Positions 40,401-54,049 of a stretch of 64,000 nt of DNA are shown in pieces. The position numbers and the translations under genes are program-made. This stretch comes from Colletes latitarsis (lineage: Eukaryota > Arthropoda > Insecta > Hymenoptera > Colletidae), in contig NW_027488370.1 in NCBI RefSeq assembly GCF_051014445.1, positions 7,378,001-7,442,000 of the forward strand, written 5' to 3'. Below the pieces are notes generated by a model, which was given only the letters and a program-made list of their open reading frames with translations, was not told where the DNA came from and made no database searches. Numbering within the stretch: the first letter of the stretch is position 1; each line of letters starts with the position of its first letter.

Positions 40401-42767
40401 TTCTGGTTTGGATCACGTAGTAATGTGGTACCACACTGAAACGGTCAATTAAACCTGGTTTCGATCAATATTTTAGAGAATAATTCATGTTAGGTCAAAG
40501 TTAGGTCTGGGATTTGCCCTCATCAGGCTCATTCTTTCGCATATTTCTCAAACTTGATGGCTAGATCCTGGGCTTTTTCTGGATTGCATCACGTAGTAAT
40601 GAAGTACAACACTGAAACAGTCAATTAAACCTGGTTTCCATCAATATCTTAGAGGACAACGCAAGTTAGGTCTGGGATAGGTCTTGGATTTGCCCTCATC
40701 AGGCTCATACTTTCGCGTTTTTCACATACTTGTTGAACAGGTCCTGGGTTTTTTCTGGTTTGGATCACGTAGTAGTGTGGTACCACACTGAAACAGTCCA
40801 TTATACCTGGTTTGGATCAATATTTTAGAGGATAACGCATGTTAGGTCTAGGTTAGGCCTGGGATTTTCACTCATCAGACTCATACTTTCGCATTCTTCA
40901 CATACTTGTTGAACGGATCCTGGGTTTTTTCTGGTTTGGATCACGTAGTAATGTGGGACCACACTGAAACTGTCAATTAAACCTGGTTTCGATCAATATT
41001 TTAGAGAATAATTCATGTTAGGTCTAGGTCAGGTCTGGGATTTGCTCTCATCAGGCTCATTCTTTCGCATATTTCTCATACTTGATGGCTAGATCCTGGG
41101 CTACTTCTGGATTGCATCACGTAGTAATGTAGTACCACACTGAAACAGACAACGAAACCTGGTTTCCATCAATATTTTAGAGGACAACGCATGTTAGGTC
41201 TAGGTTAGGCCTGGGATTTTCACTCATCAGACTCATACTTTCGCATTCTTCACATACTTGTTGAACGGATCCTGGGTTTTTTCTGGTTTGGATCACGTAG
41301 TAATGTGGGACCACACTGAAACTGTCAATTAAACCTGGTTTCGATCAATATTTTAGAGAATAATTCATGTTAGGTCTAGGTCAGGTCTGGGATTTGCCCA
41401 CATCAGGCTCATTCTTTCGCATATTTCTCATACATGTTGAACAGATCCTGGGTTTTTTCTGGTTTGGATCACGTAGTAATGTGGGACCACACTGAAACAA
41501 TCAATTAAACCTGGTCTTGATAAATATTTTAGAGGATAACGCATGTTAGGTCTGGGTTAGGTCTAGGATTTGCCCTCATCAGGCTCATACTTTCGCATAT
41601 TTCTCATACTTCAAGGCTAGATCCTGGGCTATTTCTGGATTGGATCACGTAGTAAAGTGGTACCACACTGAAACATTCAATGAAACCTGGTCTGGATAAA
41701 TATTTTAGAGGTTAGCGCATCTTAGGTCTGGGTTAGGTCTAAGATTTGCCCTCATCAGGCTCACAGTTTAGCGTTTTTCACATACTTGTTGAACAGATCC
41801 TGGGTTTTTTCTGGTTTGGATCACGAAGTAATGTGGTACCACACTGAAACAGTCCATTAAACCTGGTTTCGCTCAATATTTTAAAGGATAACGCGTGTAA
41901 GGTCTAGGTTAGGTCTGGGATTTGCTCTCATCAGGCTCATTCTTTCGCATATTTCTCATACTTGATGGCTAGAACCTGGGTTTTTTCTGGTTTGGATCAC
42001 GTAGTAATGTGGTACCACACTGAAACAGTCGATTAAAGCTGGTTTCGATCAATATTTTAGAGGATAACGCAAGTTAGGTCTGGGAATGGTCTGGGATTTG
42101 ACCTCATCAGACTCATACTTTCGCAACACTTCACATACTCCTTGAACAGATCCTGGGTTATTTTCTGGTTTGGATCACATAGTAATGTGGTACCACACTG
42201 AAACAGTCGATTAAAGCAGGTTTCGATCAATATTTTAGAGAATAATTCATGTCAGGTCAAGGTTAGGTCTGGGATTTGCTCTCATCAGGCTCATTCTTTC
42301 GCATATTTCTCATACTTCATGGCTAGATGCTGGGCTGTTTCTGGATTGTGTCACGTAGTAATGTGGTACCACGCTGAAACAGTCAATTTAACCTGGATTC
42401 GATCAATATTTTAGAGGATAACGCAAGTTAAGTCTGGGATAGGCCTGGGATTTTCACTCATCAGACTCATACTTTCGCATTCTTCACATACTTGTTGAAC
42501 GGATCCTGGGTTTTTTCTGGTTTGGAACACGTAGTAATGTGGTACCACACTGAAACGGTCAATTAAACCTGGTTTCGATCAATATTTTAGAGGATAACGC
42601 AAGTTAGGTCTGGGATAGGTCTGGGATTTGCCCTCATCAGGCTCATACTTTCGCATTCTTCACATACTTGTTGAACTGATCCTGGGTTTTTTCTGGTTTG
42701 GATCACGTAGTAATGTGGTACCACACTGAAACGGTCAATTAAACCTCGTTTCGATCAATATTTTAGA

Positions 42768-45060
42768 GGATAACGCAAGTTAGGTCTGGGATAGGTCTGG
42801 GATTTGACCTCATCAGACTCATACTTTCGCACACTTCACGTACTCGTTGAACAGATCCTGGGTTATTTTCTGGTTTGGATCACATAGTAATGTGGTACCA
42901 CACTGAAACAGTCGATTAAACCAGGTTTCGATCAATATTTTAGAGAATAATTCATGTTAGGTCAAGGTTAGGTCTGGGATTTGCTCTCATCAGGCTCATT
43001 CTTTCGCATATTTCTCATACTTCATGGCTAGATGCTGGGCTGTTTCTGGATTGTGTCACGTAGTAATGTGGTACCACGCTGAAACAGTCAATTTAACCTG
43101 GATTCGATCAATATTTTAGAGGATAACGCAAGTTAGGTCTGGGATAGGTCTAGGATTTGCCCTCATCAGGCTCTTACTTTCGCATATTTCTCATACTTCA
43201 TTGCTAGATCCTGGCCTATTTCTGGATTGGATCACGTAGTAAAGTGGTACCACATTGAAACATTCAATGAAACCTCGTCTGGATAAATATTTTAGAGGGT
43301 AACGCATCTTAGGTCTGGGTTAGGTCTAAGATTTGCCCTCATCGGGCTCACAGTTTCGCGTTTTTCACATACTTGTTGAACAGATCCTAGGTCTTTTCTG
43401 GTTTGGATCACGAAGTAGTGTGGTACCACACTGAAACAGTCAATGAAACCTGGTTTCCATCAATATTTTAGAGGATAACGCATGTTAGGTCTAGGTTAGG
43501 CCTGGGATTTTCACTCATCAGACTCATACTTTCGCATTCTTCACATACTTGTTGAACGGATCCTGGGTTTTTTCTGGTTTGGATCACGTAGTAATGTGGG
43601 ACCACACTGAAACTGTCAATTAAACCTGGTTTCGATCAATATTTTAGAGAATAATTCATGTTAGGTCTAGGTCAGGTCTGGGATTTGCTCTCATCAGGCT
43701 CATTCTTTCGCATATTTCTCATACTTGATGGCTAGATCCTGGGCTACTTCTGGATTGCATCACGTAGTAATGTAGTACCACACTGAAACAGACAATGAAA
43801 CCTGGTTTCCATCAATATTTTAGAGGACAACGCATGTTAGGTCTAGGTTAGGCCTGGGATTTTCACTCATCAGACTCATACTTTCGCATTCTTCACATAC
43901 TTGTTGAACGGATCCTGGGTTTTTTCTGGTTTGGATCACGTAGTAATGTGGGACCACACTGAAACTGTCAATTAAACCTGGTTTCGATCAATATTTTAGA
44001 GAATAATTCATGTTAGGTCTAGGTCAGGTCTGGGATTTGCCCACATCAGGCTCATTCTTTCGCATATTTCTCATACATGTTGAACAGATCCTGGGTTTTT
44101 TCTGGTTTGGATCACGTAGTAATGTGGGACCACACTGAAACAATCAATTAAACCTGGTCTTGATAAATATTTTAGAGGATAACGCATGTTAGGTCTGGGT
44201 TAGGTCTAGGATTTGCCCTCATCAGGCTCATACTTTCGCATATTTCTCATACTTCAAGGCTAGATCCTGGGCTATTTCTGGATTGGATCACGTAGTAAAG
44301 TGGTACCACACTGAAACATTCAATGAAACCTGGTCTGGATAAATATTTTAGAGGTTAGCGCATCTTAGGTCTGGGTTAGGTCTAAGATTTGCCCTCATCA
44401 GGCTCACAGTTTAGCGTTTTTCACATACTTGTTGAACAGATCCTGGGTTTTTTCTGGTTTGGGTAACGAAGTAATATGGTACCACACTGAAACAGTCCAT
44501 TAAACCTGGTTTCGCTCAATATTTTAAAGGATAACGCGTGTAAGGTCTAGGTTAGGTCTGGGATTTGCTCTCATCAGGCTCATTCTTTCGCATATTTCTC
44601 ATACTTGATGGCTAGAACCTGGGTTTTTTCTGGTTTGGATCACGTAGTAATGTGGTACCACACTGAAACAGTCGATTAAAGCTGGTTTCGATCAATATTT
44701 TAGAGGATAACGCAAGTTAGGTCTGGGAATGGTCTGGGATTTGACCTCATCAGACTCATACTTTCGCAACACTTCACATACTCCTTGAACAGATCCTGGG
44801 TTATTTTCTGGTTTGGATCACATAGTAATGTGGTACCACACTGAAACAGTCGATTAAAGCAGGTTTCGATCAATATTTTAGAGAATAATTCATGTCAGGT
44901 CAAGGTTAGGTCTGGGATTTGCTCTCATCAGGCTCATTCTTTCGCATATTTCTCATACTTCATGGCTAGATGCTGGGCTGTTTCTGGATTGTGTCACGTA
45001 GTAATGTGGTACCACGCTGAAACAGTCAATTTAACCTGGATTCGATCAATATTTTAGAGA
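42768..45060. repeat. Duplicated block B3, left copy
   Basis: Matches 51578-53870 at a constant offset of 8810 bp (about 13 monomers), including CTTCACGTACTCG, GATGCTGGGCTG, AGGGTAACGCATC and the GGTTAGCGCATC monomer. Other partial relatives of this block lie at 39.4-41.9 kb (offset 12157 to 51578). Confidence 0.8.
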
Positions 45061-46119
45061 ATAATTCATGTTAGGTCAAGGTTAGGTCTGGGATTTGCTC
45101 TCATCAGGCTCATTCTTTCGCATATTTCTCATACTTCATGGCTAGATGCTGGGCTGTTTCTGGATTGTGTCACGTAGTAATGTGGTACCACGCTGAAACA
45201 GTCAATTTAACCTGGATTCGATCAATATTTTAGAGGATAACGCAAGTTAGGTCTGGGATAGGTCTAGGATTTGCCCTCATCAGGCTCTTACTTTCGCATA
45301 TTTCTCATACTTCATTGCTAGATCCTGGCCTATTTCTGGATTGGATCACGTAGTAAAGTGGTACCACATTGAAACATTCAATGAAACCTCGTCTGGATAA
45401 ATATTTTAGAGGGTAACGCATCTTAGGTCTGGGTTAGGTCTAAGATTTGCCCTCATCAGGCTCACAGTTTCGCGTTTTTCACATACTTGTTGAACAGATC
45501 CTAGGTCTTTTCTGGTTTGGATCACGAAGTAGTGTGGTACCACACTGAAACAGTCAATGAAACCTGGTTTCCATCAATATTTTAGAGGATAACGCATGTT
45601 AGGTCTAGGTTAGGTCTGGGATTTGCTCTCATCAGGCTCATTCATTCGCATATTTCTCATACTTGATGGCTAGATCCTGGGCTTTTTCTGGATTGCATCA
45701 CGTAGTAATGTAGTACCACACTGAAACAGACAATGAAACCTGGTTTCCATCAATATTTTAGTGGACAACGCATGTTAGGTCTAGGTAAGGCCTGAGATTT
45801 TCACTGATCGGACTCATACTTTCGCATTTTTCACATACTTGTTGAACGGATCCTGGGTTTTTTCTGGTTTGGATCACGTAGTAATGTGGTACCACACTGA
45901 AACGGTCAATTAAACCTGGTTTCGATCAATATTTTAGAGAATAATTCATGTTAGGTCAAAGTTAGGTCTGGGATTTGCCGTCATCAGGCTCATTCTTTCG
46001 CATATTTCTCAAACTTGATGGCTAGATCCTGGGCTTTTTCTGGATTGCATCACGTAGTAATGAAGTACAACACTGAAACAGTCAATTAAACCTGGTTTCC
46101 ATCAATATCTTAGAGGACA

Positions 46120-49100
46120 ACGCAAGTTAGGTCTGGGATAGGTCTTGGATTTGCCCTCATCAGGCTCATACTTTCGCGTTTTTCACATACTTGTTGAACA
46201 GGTCCTGGGTTTTTTCTGGTTTGGATCACGTAGTAGTGTGGTACCACACTGAAACAGTCCATTATACCTGGTTTGGATCAATATTTTAGAGGATAACGCA
46301 TGTTAGGTCTAGGTTAGGCCTGGGATTTTCACTCATCAGACTCATACTTTCGCATTCTTCACATACTTGTTGAACGGATCCTGGGTTTTTTCTGGTTTGG
46401 ATCACGTAGTAATGTGGGACCACACTGAAACTGTCAATTAAACCTGGTTTCGATCAATATTTTAGAGAATAATTCATGTTAGGTCTAGGTCAGGTCTGGG
46501 ATTTGCTCTCATCAGGCTCATTCTTTCGCATATTTCTCATACTTGATGGCTAGATCCTGGGCTACTTCTGGATTGCATCACGTAGTAATGTAGTACCACA
46601 CTGAAACAGACAATGAAACCTGGTTTCCATCAATATTTTAGAGGACAACGCATGTTAGGTCTAGGTTAGGCCTGGGATTTTCACTCATCAGACTCATACT
46701 TTCGCATTCTTCACATACTTGTTGAACGGATCCTGGGTTTTTTCTGGTTTGGATCACGTAGTAATGTGGGACCACACTGAAACTGTCAATTAAACCTGGT
46801 TTCGATCAATATTTTAGAGAATAATTCATGTTAGGTCTAGGTCAGGTCTGGGATTTGCCCACATCAGGCTCATTCTTTCGCATATTTCTCATACATGTTG
46901 AACAGATCCTGGGTTTTTTCTGGTTTGGATCACGTAGTAATGTGGGACCACACTGAAACAATCAATTAAACCTGGTCTTGATAAATATTTTAGAGGATAA
47001 CGCATGTTAGGTCTGGGTTAGGTCTAGGATTTGCCCTCATCAGGCTCATACTTTCGCATATTTCTCATACTTCAAGGCTAGATCCTGGGCTATTTCTGGA
47101 TTGGATCACGTAGTAAAGTGGTACCACACTGAAACATTCAATGAAACCTGGTCTGGATAAATATTTTAGAGGTTAGCGCATCTTAGGTCTGGGTTAGGTC
47201 TAAGATTTGCCCTCATCAGGCTCACAGTTTAGCGTTTTTCACATACTTGTTGAACAGATCCTGGGTTTTTTCTGGTTTGGATCACGAAGTAATGTGGTAC
47301 CACACTGAAACAGTCCATTAAACCTGGTTTCGCTCAATATTTTAAAGGATAACGCGTGTAAGGTCTAGGTTAGGTCTGGGATTTGCTCTCATCAGGCTCA
47401 TTCTTTCGCATATTTCTCATACTTGATGGCTAGAACCTGGGTTTTTTCTGGTTTGGATCACGTAGTAATGTGGTACCACACTGAAACAGTCGATTAAAGC
47501 TGGTTTCGATCAATATTTTAGAGGATAACGCAAGTTAGGTCTGGGAATGGTCTGGGATTTGACCTCATCAGACTCATACTTTCGCAACACTTCACATACT
47601 CCTTGAACAGATCCTGGGTTATTTTCTGGTTTGGATCACATAGTAATGTGGTACCACACTGAAACAGTCGATTAAAGCAGGTTTCGATCAATATTTTAGA
47701 GAATAATTCATGTCAGGTCAAGGTTAGGTCTGGGATTTGCTCTCATCAGGCTCATTCTTTCGCATATTTCTCATACTTCATGGCTAGATGCTGGGCTGTT
47801 TCTGGATTGTGTCACGTAGTAATGTGGTACCACGCTGAAACAGTCAATTTAACCTGGATTCGATCAATATTTTAGAGGATAACGCAAGTTAAGTCTGGGA
47901 TAGGCCTGGGATTTTCACTCATCAGACTCATACTTTCGCATTCTTCACATACTTGTTGAACGGATCCTGGGTTTTTTCTGGTTTGGAACACGTAGTAATG
48001 TGGTACCACACTGAAACGGTCAATTAAACCTGGTTTCGATCAATATTTTAGAGGATAACGCAAGTTAGGTCTGGGATAGGTCTGGGATTTGCCCTCATCA
48101 GGCTCATACTTTCGCATTCTTCACATACTTGTTGAACTGATCCTGGGTTTTTTCTGGTTTGGATCACGTAGTAATGTGGTACCACACTGAAACGGTCAAT
48201 TAAACCTCGTTTCGATCAAAATTTTAGAGGATAACGCAAGTTAGGACTGGGATAGGTCTGGGATTTGACCTCATCAGACTCATACTTTCGCACACTTCAC
48301 GTACTCGTTGAACAGATCCTGGGTTATTTTCTGGTTTGGATCACATAGTAATGTGGTACCACACTGAAACAGTCGATTAAAGCAGGTTTCGATCAATATT
48401 TTAGAGAATAATTCATGTCAGGTCAAGGTTAGGTCTGGGATTTGCTCTCATCAGGCTCATTCTTTCGCATGTTTCTCATACTTCATGGCTAGATGCTGGG
48501 CTGTTTCTGGATTGTGTCACGTAGTAATGTGGTACCACGCTGAAACAGTCAATTTAACCTGGATTCGATCAATATTTTAGAGGATAACGCAAGTTAGGTC
48601 TGGGATAGGTCTAGGATATGCCCTAATCAGGCTCTTACTTTCGCATATTTCTCATACTTCATGGCTAGATCCTGGCCTATTTCTGGATTGGATCACGTAA
48701 TAAAGTGGTACCACATTGAAACATTCAATGAAACCTCGTCTGGATAAATATTTTAGAGGGTAACGCATCTTAGGTCTGGGTTAGGTCTAAGATTTGCCCT
48801 CATCAGGCTCACAGTTTCGCGTTTTTCACATACTTGTTGAACAGATCCTGGGTTTTTTCTGGTTTGGATCACGAAGTAGTGTGGTACCACACTGAAACAG
48901 TCAATGAAACCTGGTTTGGATCAATATTTTAGAGGATAACGCATGTTAGGTCTAGGTTAGGTCTGGGATTTGCTCTCATCAGGCTCATTCATTCGCATAT
49001 TTCTCATACTTGATGGCTAGATCCTGGGCTTTTTCTGGATTGCATCACGTAGTAATGTGGTACCACACTGAAACATTCAATTAAACCTGGTCTTGACAAA

Positions 49101-51130
49101 TATTTTAGAGGCTAACGCATGTTAGGTCTGGGTTAGGTTTAGGATTTGCCCTCATCAGGCTCATACTTTCGCATATTTCTCATACTTCATGGCTACATCC
49201 TGGGCTTTTTCTGGATTGCATCACGTAGTAGTGTGGTACCACACTGAAACAGTCCATTATACCTGGTTTGGATCAATATTTTAGAGGACAACGCATGTTA
49301 GGTCTAGGTAAGGCCTGAGATTTTCACTGATCGGACTCATACTTTCGCATTCTTCACATACTTCTTGAACGGATCCTGGGTTTTTTCTGGTTTGGATCAG
49401 GTAGTAATGTGGAACCACACTGAAACAGTCGATTAAACCTGGTTTCGATCAATATTTTAGAGGATAACGCAAGTTAAGTCTGGGATTGGTCTGGGATTAG
49501 ACCTCATCAGACTCATACTTTCGCACACGTCACATACTCGTTGAACAGATCCTGGGTTATTTTCTGGTTTGGATCATATAGTAATGTGGTACCACACTGA
49601 AACAGACGATTAAACCAGGTTTCGATCAATATTTTTGAGGATAACGCATGTTAGGTCTAGGTTAGGCCTGGGATTTTCACTCATCAGACTCATACTTTCG
49701 CATTCTTCACATACTTGTTGAACGGATCCTGGGTTTTTTCTGGTTTGGATCACGTAGTAATGTGGGACCACACTGAAACAGTCAATTAAACCTCGTTTCG
49801 ATCAATATTTTAGAGAATAATTCATGTTAGGTCTAGGTCAGGTCTGGGATTTGCTGTCATCAGGCTCATTCTTTCGCATATTTCTCATACTTGATGGCTA
49901 GATCCTGGGCTTTTTCTGGATTGCATCACGTAGTAACGAAGTACAACACTGAAACAGTCAATTAACCCTGGTTTCCATCAATATCTTAGAGGACAACGCA
50001 AGTTAGGTCTGGGATATGTCTGGGATTTGCCCTCATCAGGCTCATACTTTCGCGTTTTTCACATACTTGTTGAACAGATCCTGGGTTTTTTCTGGTTTGG
50101 ATCACGTAGTAGTGTGGTACCACGCTGAAACAGTCCATTAAACCTGGTTTGGATCAATATTTTAGAGGATAACCCATGTTAGGTCTAGGTTAGGCCTGGG
50201 ATTTTCACTCATCAGACTCATACCTTCGCATTCTTCACATACTTGATGGCTAGATCCTGGTTTTTTTCTGGTTTGGATCACGTAGTAATGTGGTACCACA
50301 CTGAAACAGTCGATTAAACCTGGTTTCGATCAATATTTTAGAGGATAACGCAAGTTAAGTCAGGGAATGGTCTGGGATTTGACCTCATCAGACTCATACT
50401 TTCGCACACTTCACATACTCGTTGAACGGATCCTGGGTTATTTTCTGGTTTGGATCACATAGTAATGTGGTACCACACTGAAACAGTCGATTAAACCAGG
50501 TTTCGATCAATTTTTTTGAGGATAACGCATGTTAGGTCTAGGTTAGGTCTGGGATTTTCACTCATCAGACTGATACTTTCGCATTCTTCACATACTTGTA
50601 GAACGGATCCTGGGTTTTTTCTGGTTTGGATCACGTAGTAATGTGGGACCACACTGAAACAGTCAATTAAACCTGGTTTCGATCAATATTTTAGAGAATA
50701 ATTCATGTTAGGTCTAGGTTAGGCCTGGGATTTGCCCTCGTCAGGCTCATACTTTCGCATATTTCTCATACTTCATGGCTAGATCCTGGGCTATTTCTGG
50801 ATTGGATCACGTAGTAATGTGGTACCACACTGAAACTGTCAATTAAACCTGGTTTCGATCAATATTTTAGAGGATAACGCAAGTTAGGTCTGGGATATGT
50901 CTGGGATTTGCCCTCATCAGGCTCATACTTTCGCGTTTTTCACACACTTGTTGAACAGATCCTGGGTTTTTTCTGGTTTGGATCTCGTAGTAGTGTGGTA
51001 CCACGCTTAAACAGTCCATTAAACCTGGTCTCGCTCAATATTTTAGAGGATAACGCATGTAAGGTCTAGGTTAGGTCTGGGATTTGCTCTCATCAGGCTC
51101 GTTCTTTCGCATATTTCTCATACTTGATGG
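46120..51130. repeat. Duplicated block B4, left copy
   Basis: About 28 monomers matching 54050-59065. The offset is 7930 at 46120-46640, 7754 at 46806-49050 and 7930 again at 49230-51130. Each 176-bp step is one monomer lost or gained. Shared private marks include TTAGGACTGGGATAGG (48241 and 55995) and GATAACCCATG (50171 and 58101). Confidence 0.85.
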
Positions 51131-51577
51131 CTAGAACCTGGGTTTTTTCTGGTTTGGATCACGTAGTAATGTGGTACCACACTGAAACAGTCGATTAAAG
51201 CTGGCTTCGATCAATATTTTAGAGGATAACGCAAGTTAGGTCTGGGAATGGTCTGGGATTTGACCTCATCAGACTCATACTTTCGCAACACTTCACATAC
51301 TCCTTGAACAGATCCTGGGTTATTTTCTGGTTTGGATCACATAGTAATGTGGTACCACACTGAAACAGTCGATTAAACCAGGTTTCGATCAATATTTTAG
51401 AGGATAACGCATGTTAGGTCTAGGTTAGGCCTGGGATTTTCACTCATCAGACTCATACTTTCGCATTCTTCACATACTTGTTGAACGGATCCTGGGTTTT
51501 TTCTGGTTTGGATCACGTAGTAATGTGGTACCACACTGAAACGGTCAATTAAACCTGGTTTCGATCAATATTTTAGA

Positions 51578-53870
51578 GGATAACGCAAGTTAGGTCTGGG
51601 ATAGGTCTGGGATTTGACCTCATCAGACTCATACTTTCGCACACTTCACGTACTCGTTGAACAGATCCTGGGTTATTTTCTGGTTTGGATCACATAGTAA
51701 TGTGGTACCACACTGAAACAGTCGATTAAACCAGGTTTCGATCAATATTTTAGAGAATAATTCATGTTAGGTCAAGGTTAGGTCTGGGATTTGCTCTCAT
51801 CAGGCTCATTCTTTCGCATATTTCTCATACTTCATGGCTAGATGCTGGGCTGTTTCTGGATTGTGTCACGTAGTAATGTGGTACCACGCTGAAACAGTCA
51901 ATTTAACCTGGATTCGATCAATATTTTAGAGGATAACGCAAGTTAGGTCTGGGATAGGTCTAGGATTTGCCCTCATCAGGCTCTTACTTTCGCATATTTC
52001 TCATACTTCATTGCTAGATCCTGGCCTATTTCTGGATTGGATCACGTAGTAAAGTGGTACCACATTGAAACATTCAATGAAACCTCGTCTGGATAAATAT
52101 TTTAGAGGGTAACGCATCTTAGGTCTGGGTTAGGTCTAAGATTTGCCCTCATCAGGCTCACAGTTTCGCGTTTTTCACATACTTGTTGAACAGATCCTAG
52201 GTCTTTTCTGGTTTGGATCACGAAGTAGTGTGGTACCACACTGAAACAGTCAATGAAACCTGGTTTCCATCAATATTTTAGAGGATAACGCATGTTAGGT
52301 CTAGGTTAGGCCTGGGATTTTCACTCATCAGACTCATACTTTCGCATTCTTCACATACTTGTTGAACGGATCCTGGGTTTTTTCTGGTTTGGATCACGTA
52401 GTAATGTGGGACCACACTGAAACTGTCAATTAAACCTGGTTTCGATCAATATTTTAGAGAATAATTCATGTTAGGTCTAGGTCAGGTCTGGGATTTGCTC
52501 TCATCAGGCTCATTCTTTCGCATATTTCTCATACTTGATGGCTAGATCCTGGGCTACTTCTGGATTGCATCACGTAGTAATGTAGTACCACACTGAAACA
52601 GACAATGAAACCTGGTTTCCATCAATATTTTAGAGGACAACGCATGTTAGGTCTAGGTTAGGCCTGGGATTTTCACTCATCAGACTCATACTTTCGCATT
52701 CTTCACATACTTGTTGAACGGATCCTGGGTTTTTTCTGGTTTGGATCACGTAGTAATGTGGGACCACACTGAAACTGTCAATTAAACCTGGTTTCGATCA
52801 ATATTTTAGAGAATAATTCATGTTAGGTCTAGGTCAGGTCTGGGATTTGCCCACATCAGGCTCATTCTTTCGCATATTTCTCATACATGTTGAACAGATC
52901 CTGGGTTTTTTCTGGTTTGGATCACGTAGTAATGTGGGACCACACTGAAACAATCAATTAAACCTGGTCTTGATAAATATTTTAGAGGATAACGCATGTT
53001 AGGTCTGGGTTAGGTCTAGGATTTGCCCTCATCAGGCTCATACTTTCGCATATTTCTCATACTTCAAGGCTAGATCCTGGGCTATTTCTGGATTGGATCA
53101 CGTAGTAAAGTGGTACCACACTGAAACATTCAATGAAACCTGGTCTGGATAAATATTTTAGAGGTTAGCGCATCTTAGGTCTGGGTTAGGTCTAAGATTT
53201 GCCCTCATCAGGCTCACAGTTTAGCGTTTTTCACATACTTGTTGAACAGATCCTGGGTTTTTTCTGGTTTGGATAACGAAGTAATGTGGTACCACACTGA
53301 AACAGTCCATTAAACCTGGTTTCGCTCAATATTTTAAAGGATAACGCGTGTAAGGTCTAGGTTAGGTCTGGGATTTGCTCTCATCAGGCTCATTCTTTCG
53401 CATATTTCTCATACTTGATGGCTAGAACCTGGGTTTTTTCTGGTTTGGATCACGTAGTAATGTGGTACCACACTGAAACAGTCGATTAAAGCTGGTTTCG
53501 ATCAATATTTTAGAGGATAACGCAAGTTAGGTCTGGGAATGGTCTGGGATTTGACCTCATCAGACTCATACTTTCGCAACACTTCACATACTCCTTGAAC
53601 AGATCCTGGGTTATTTTCTGGTTTGGATCACATAGTAATGTGGTACCACACTGGAACAGTCGATTAAAGCAGGTTTCGATCAATATTTTAGAGAATAATT
53701 CATGTCAGGTCAAGGTTAGGTCTGGGATTTGCTCTCATCAGGCTCATTCTTTCGCATATTTCTCATACTTCATGGCTAGATGCTGGGCTGTTTCTGGATT
53801 GTGTCACGTAGTAATGTGGTACCACGCTGAAACAGTCAATTTAACCTGGATTCGATCAATATTTTAGAGA
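51578..53870. repeat. Duplicated block B3, right copy
   Basis: Partner of 42768-45060 with the offset kept at 8810 throughout, so no monomer was gained or lost since duplication. The sequence just to its left (51058-51578) matches 38901-39421 at offset 12157, so this region is a mosaic of at least two donors. Confidence 0.8.
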
Positions 53871-54049
53871 ATAATTCATGTTAGGTCAAGGTTAGGTCTG
53901 GGATTTGCTCTCATCAGGCTCATTCTTTCGCATATTTCTCATACTTCATGGCTAGATGCTGGGCTGTTTAAGGATTGTGTCACGTAGTAATGTGGTACCA
54001 CGCTGAAACAGTCAATTTAACCTGGATTCGATCAATATTTTAGAGGATA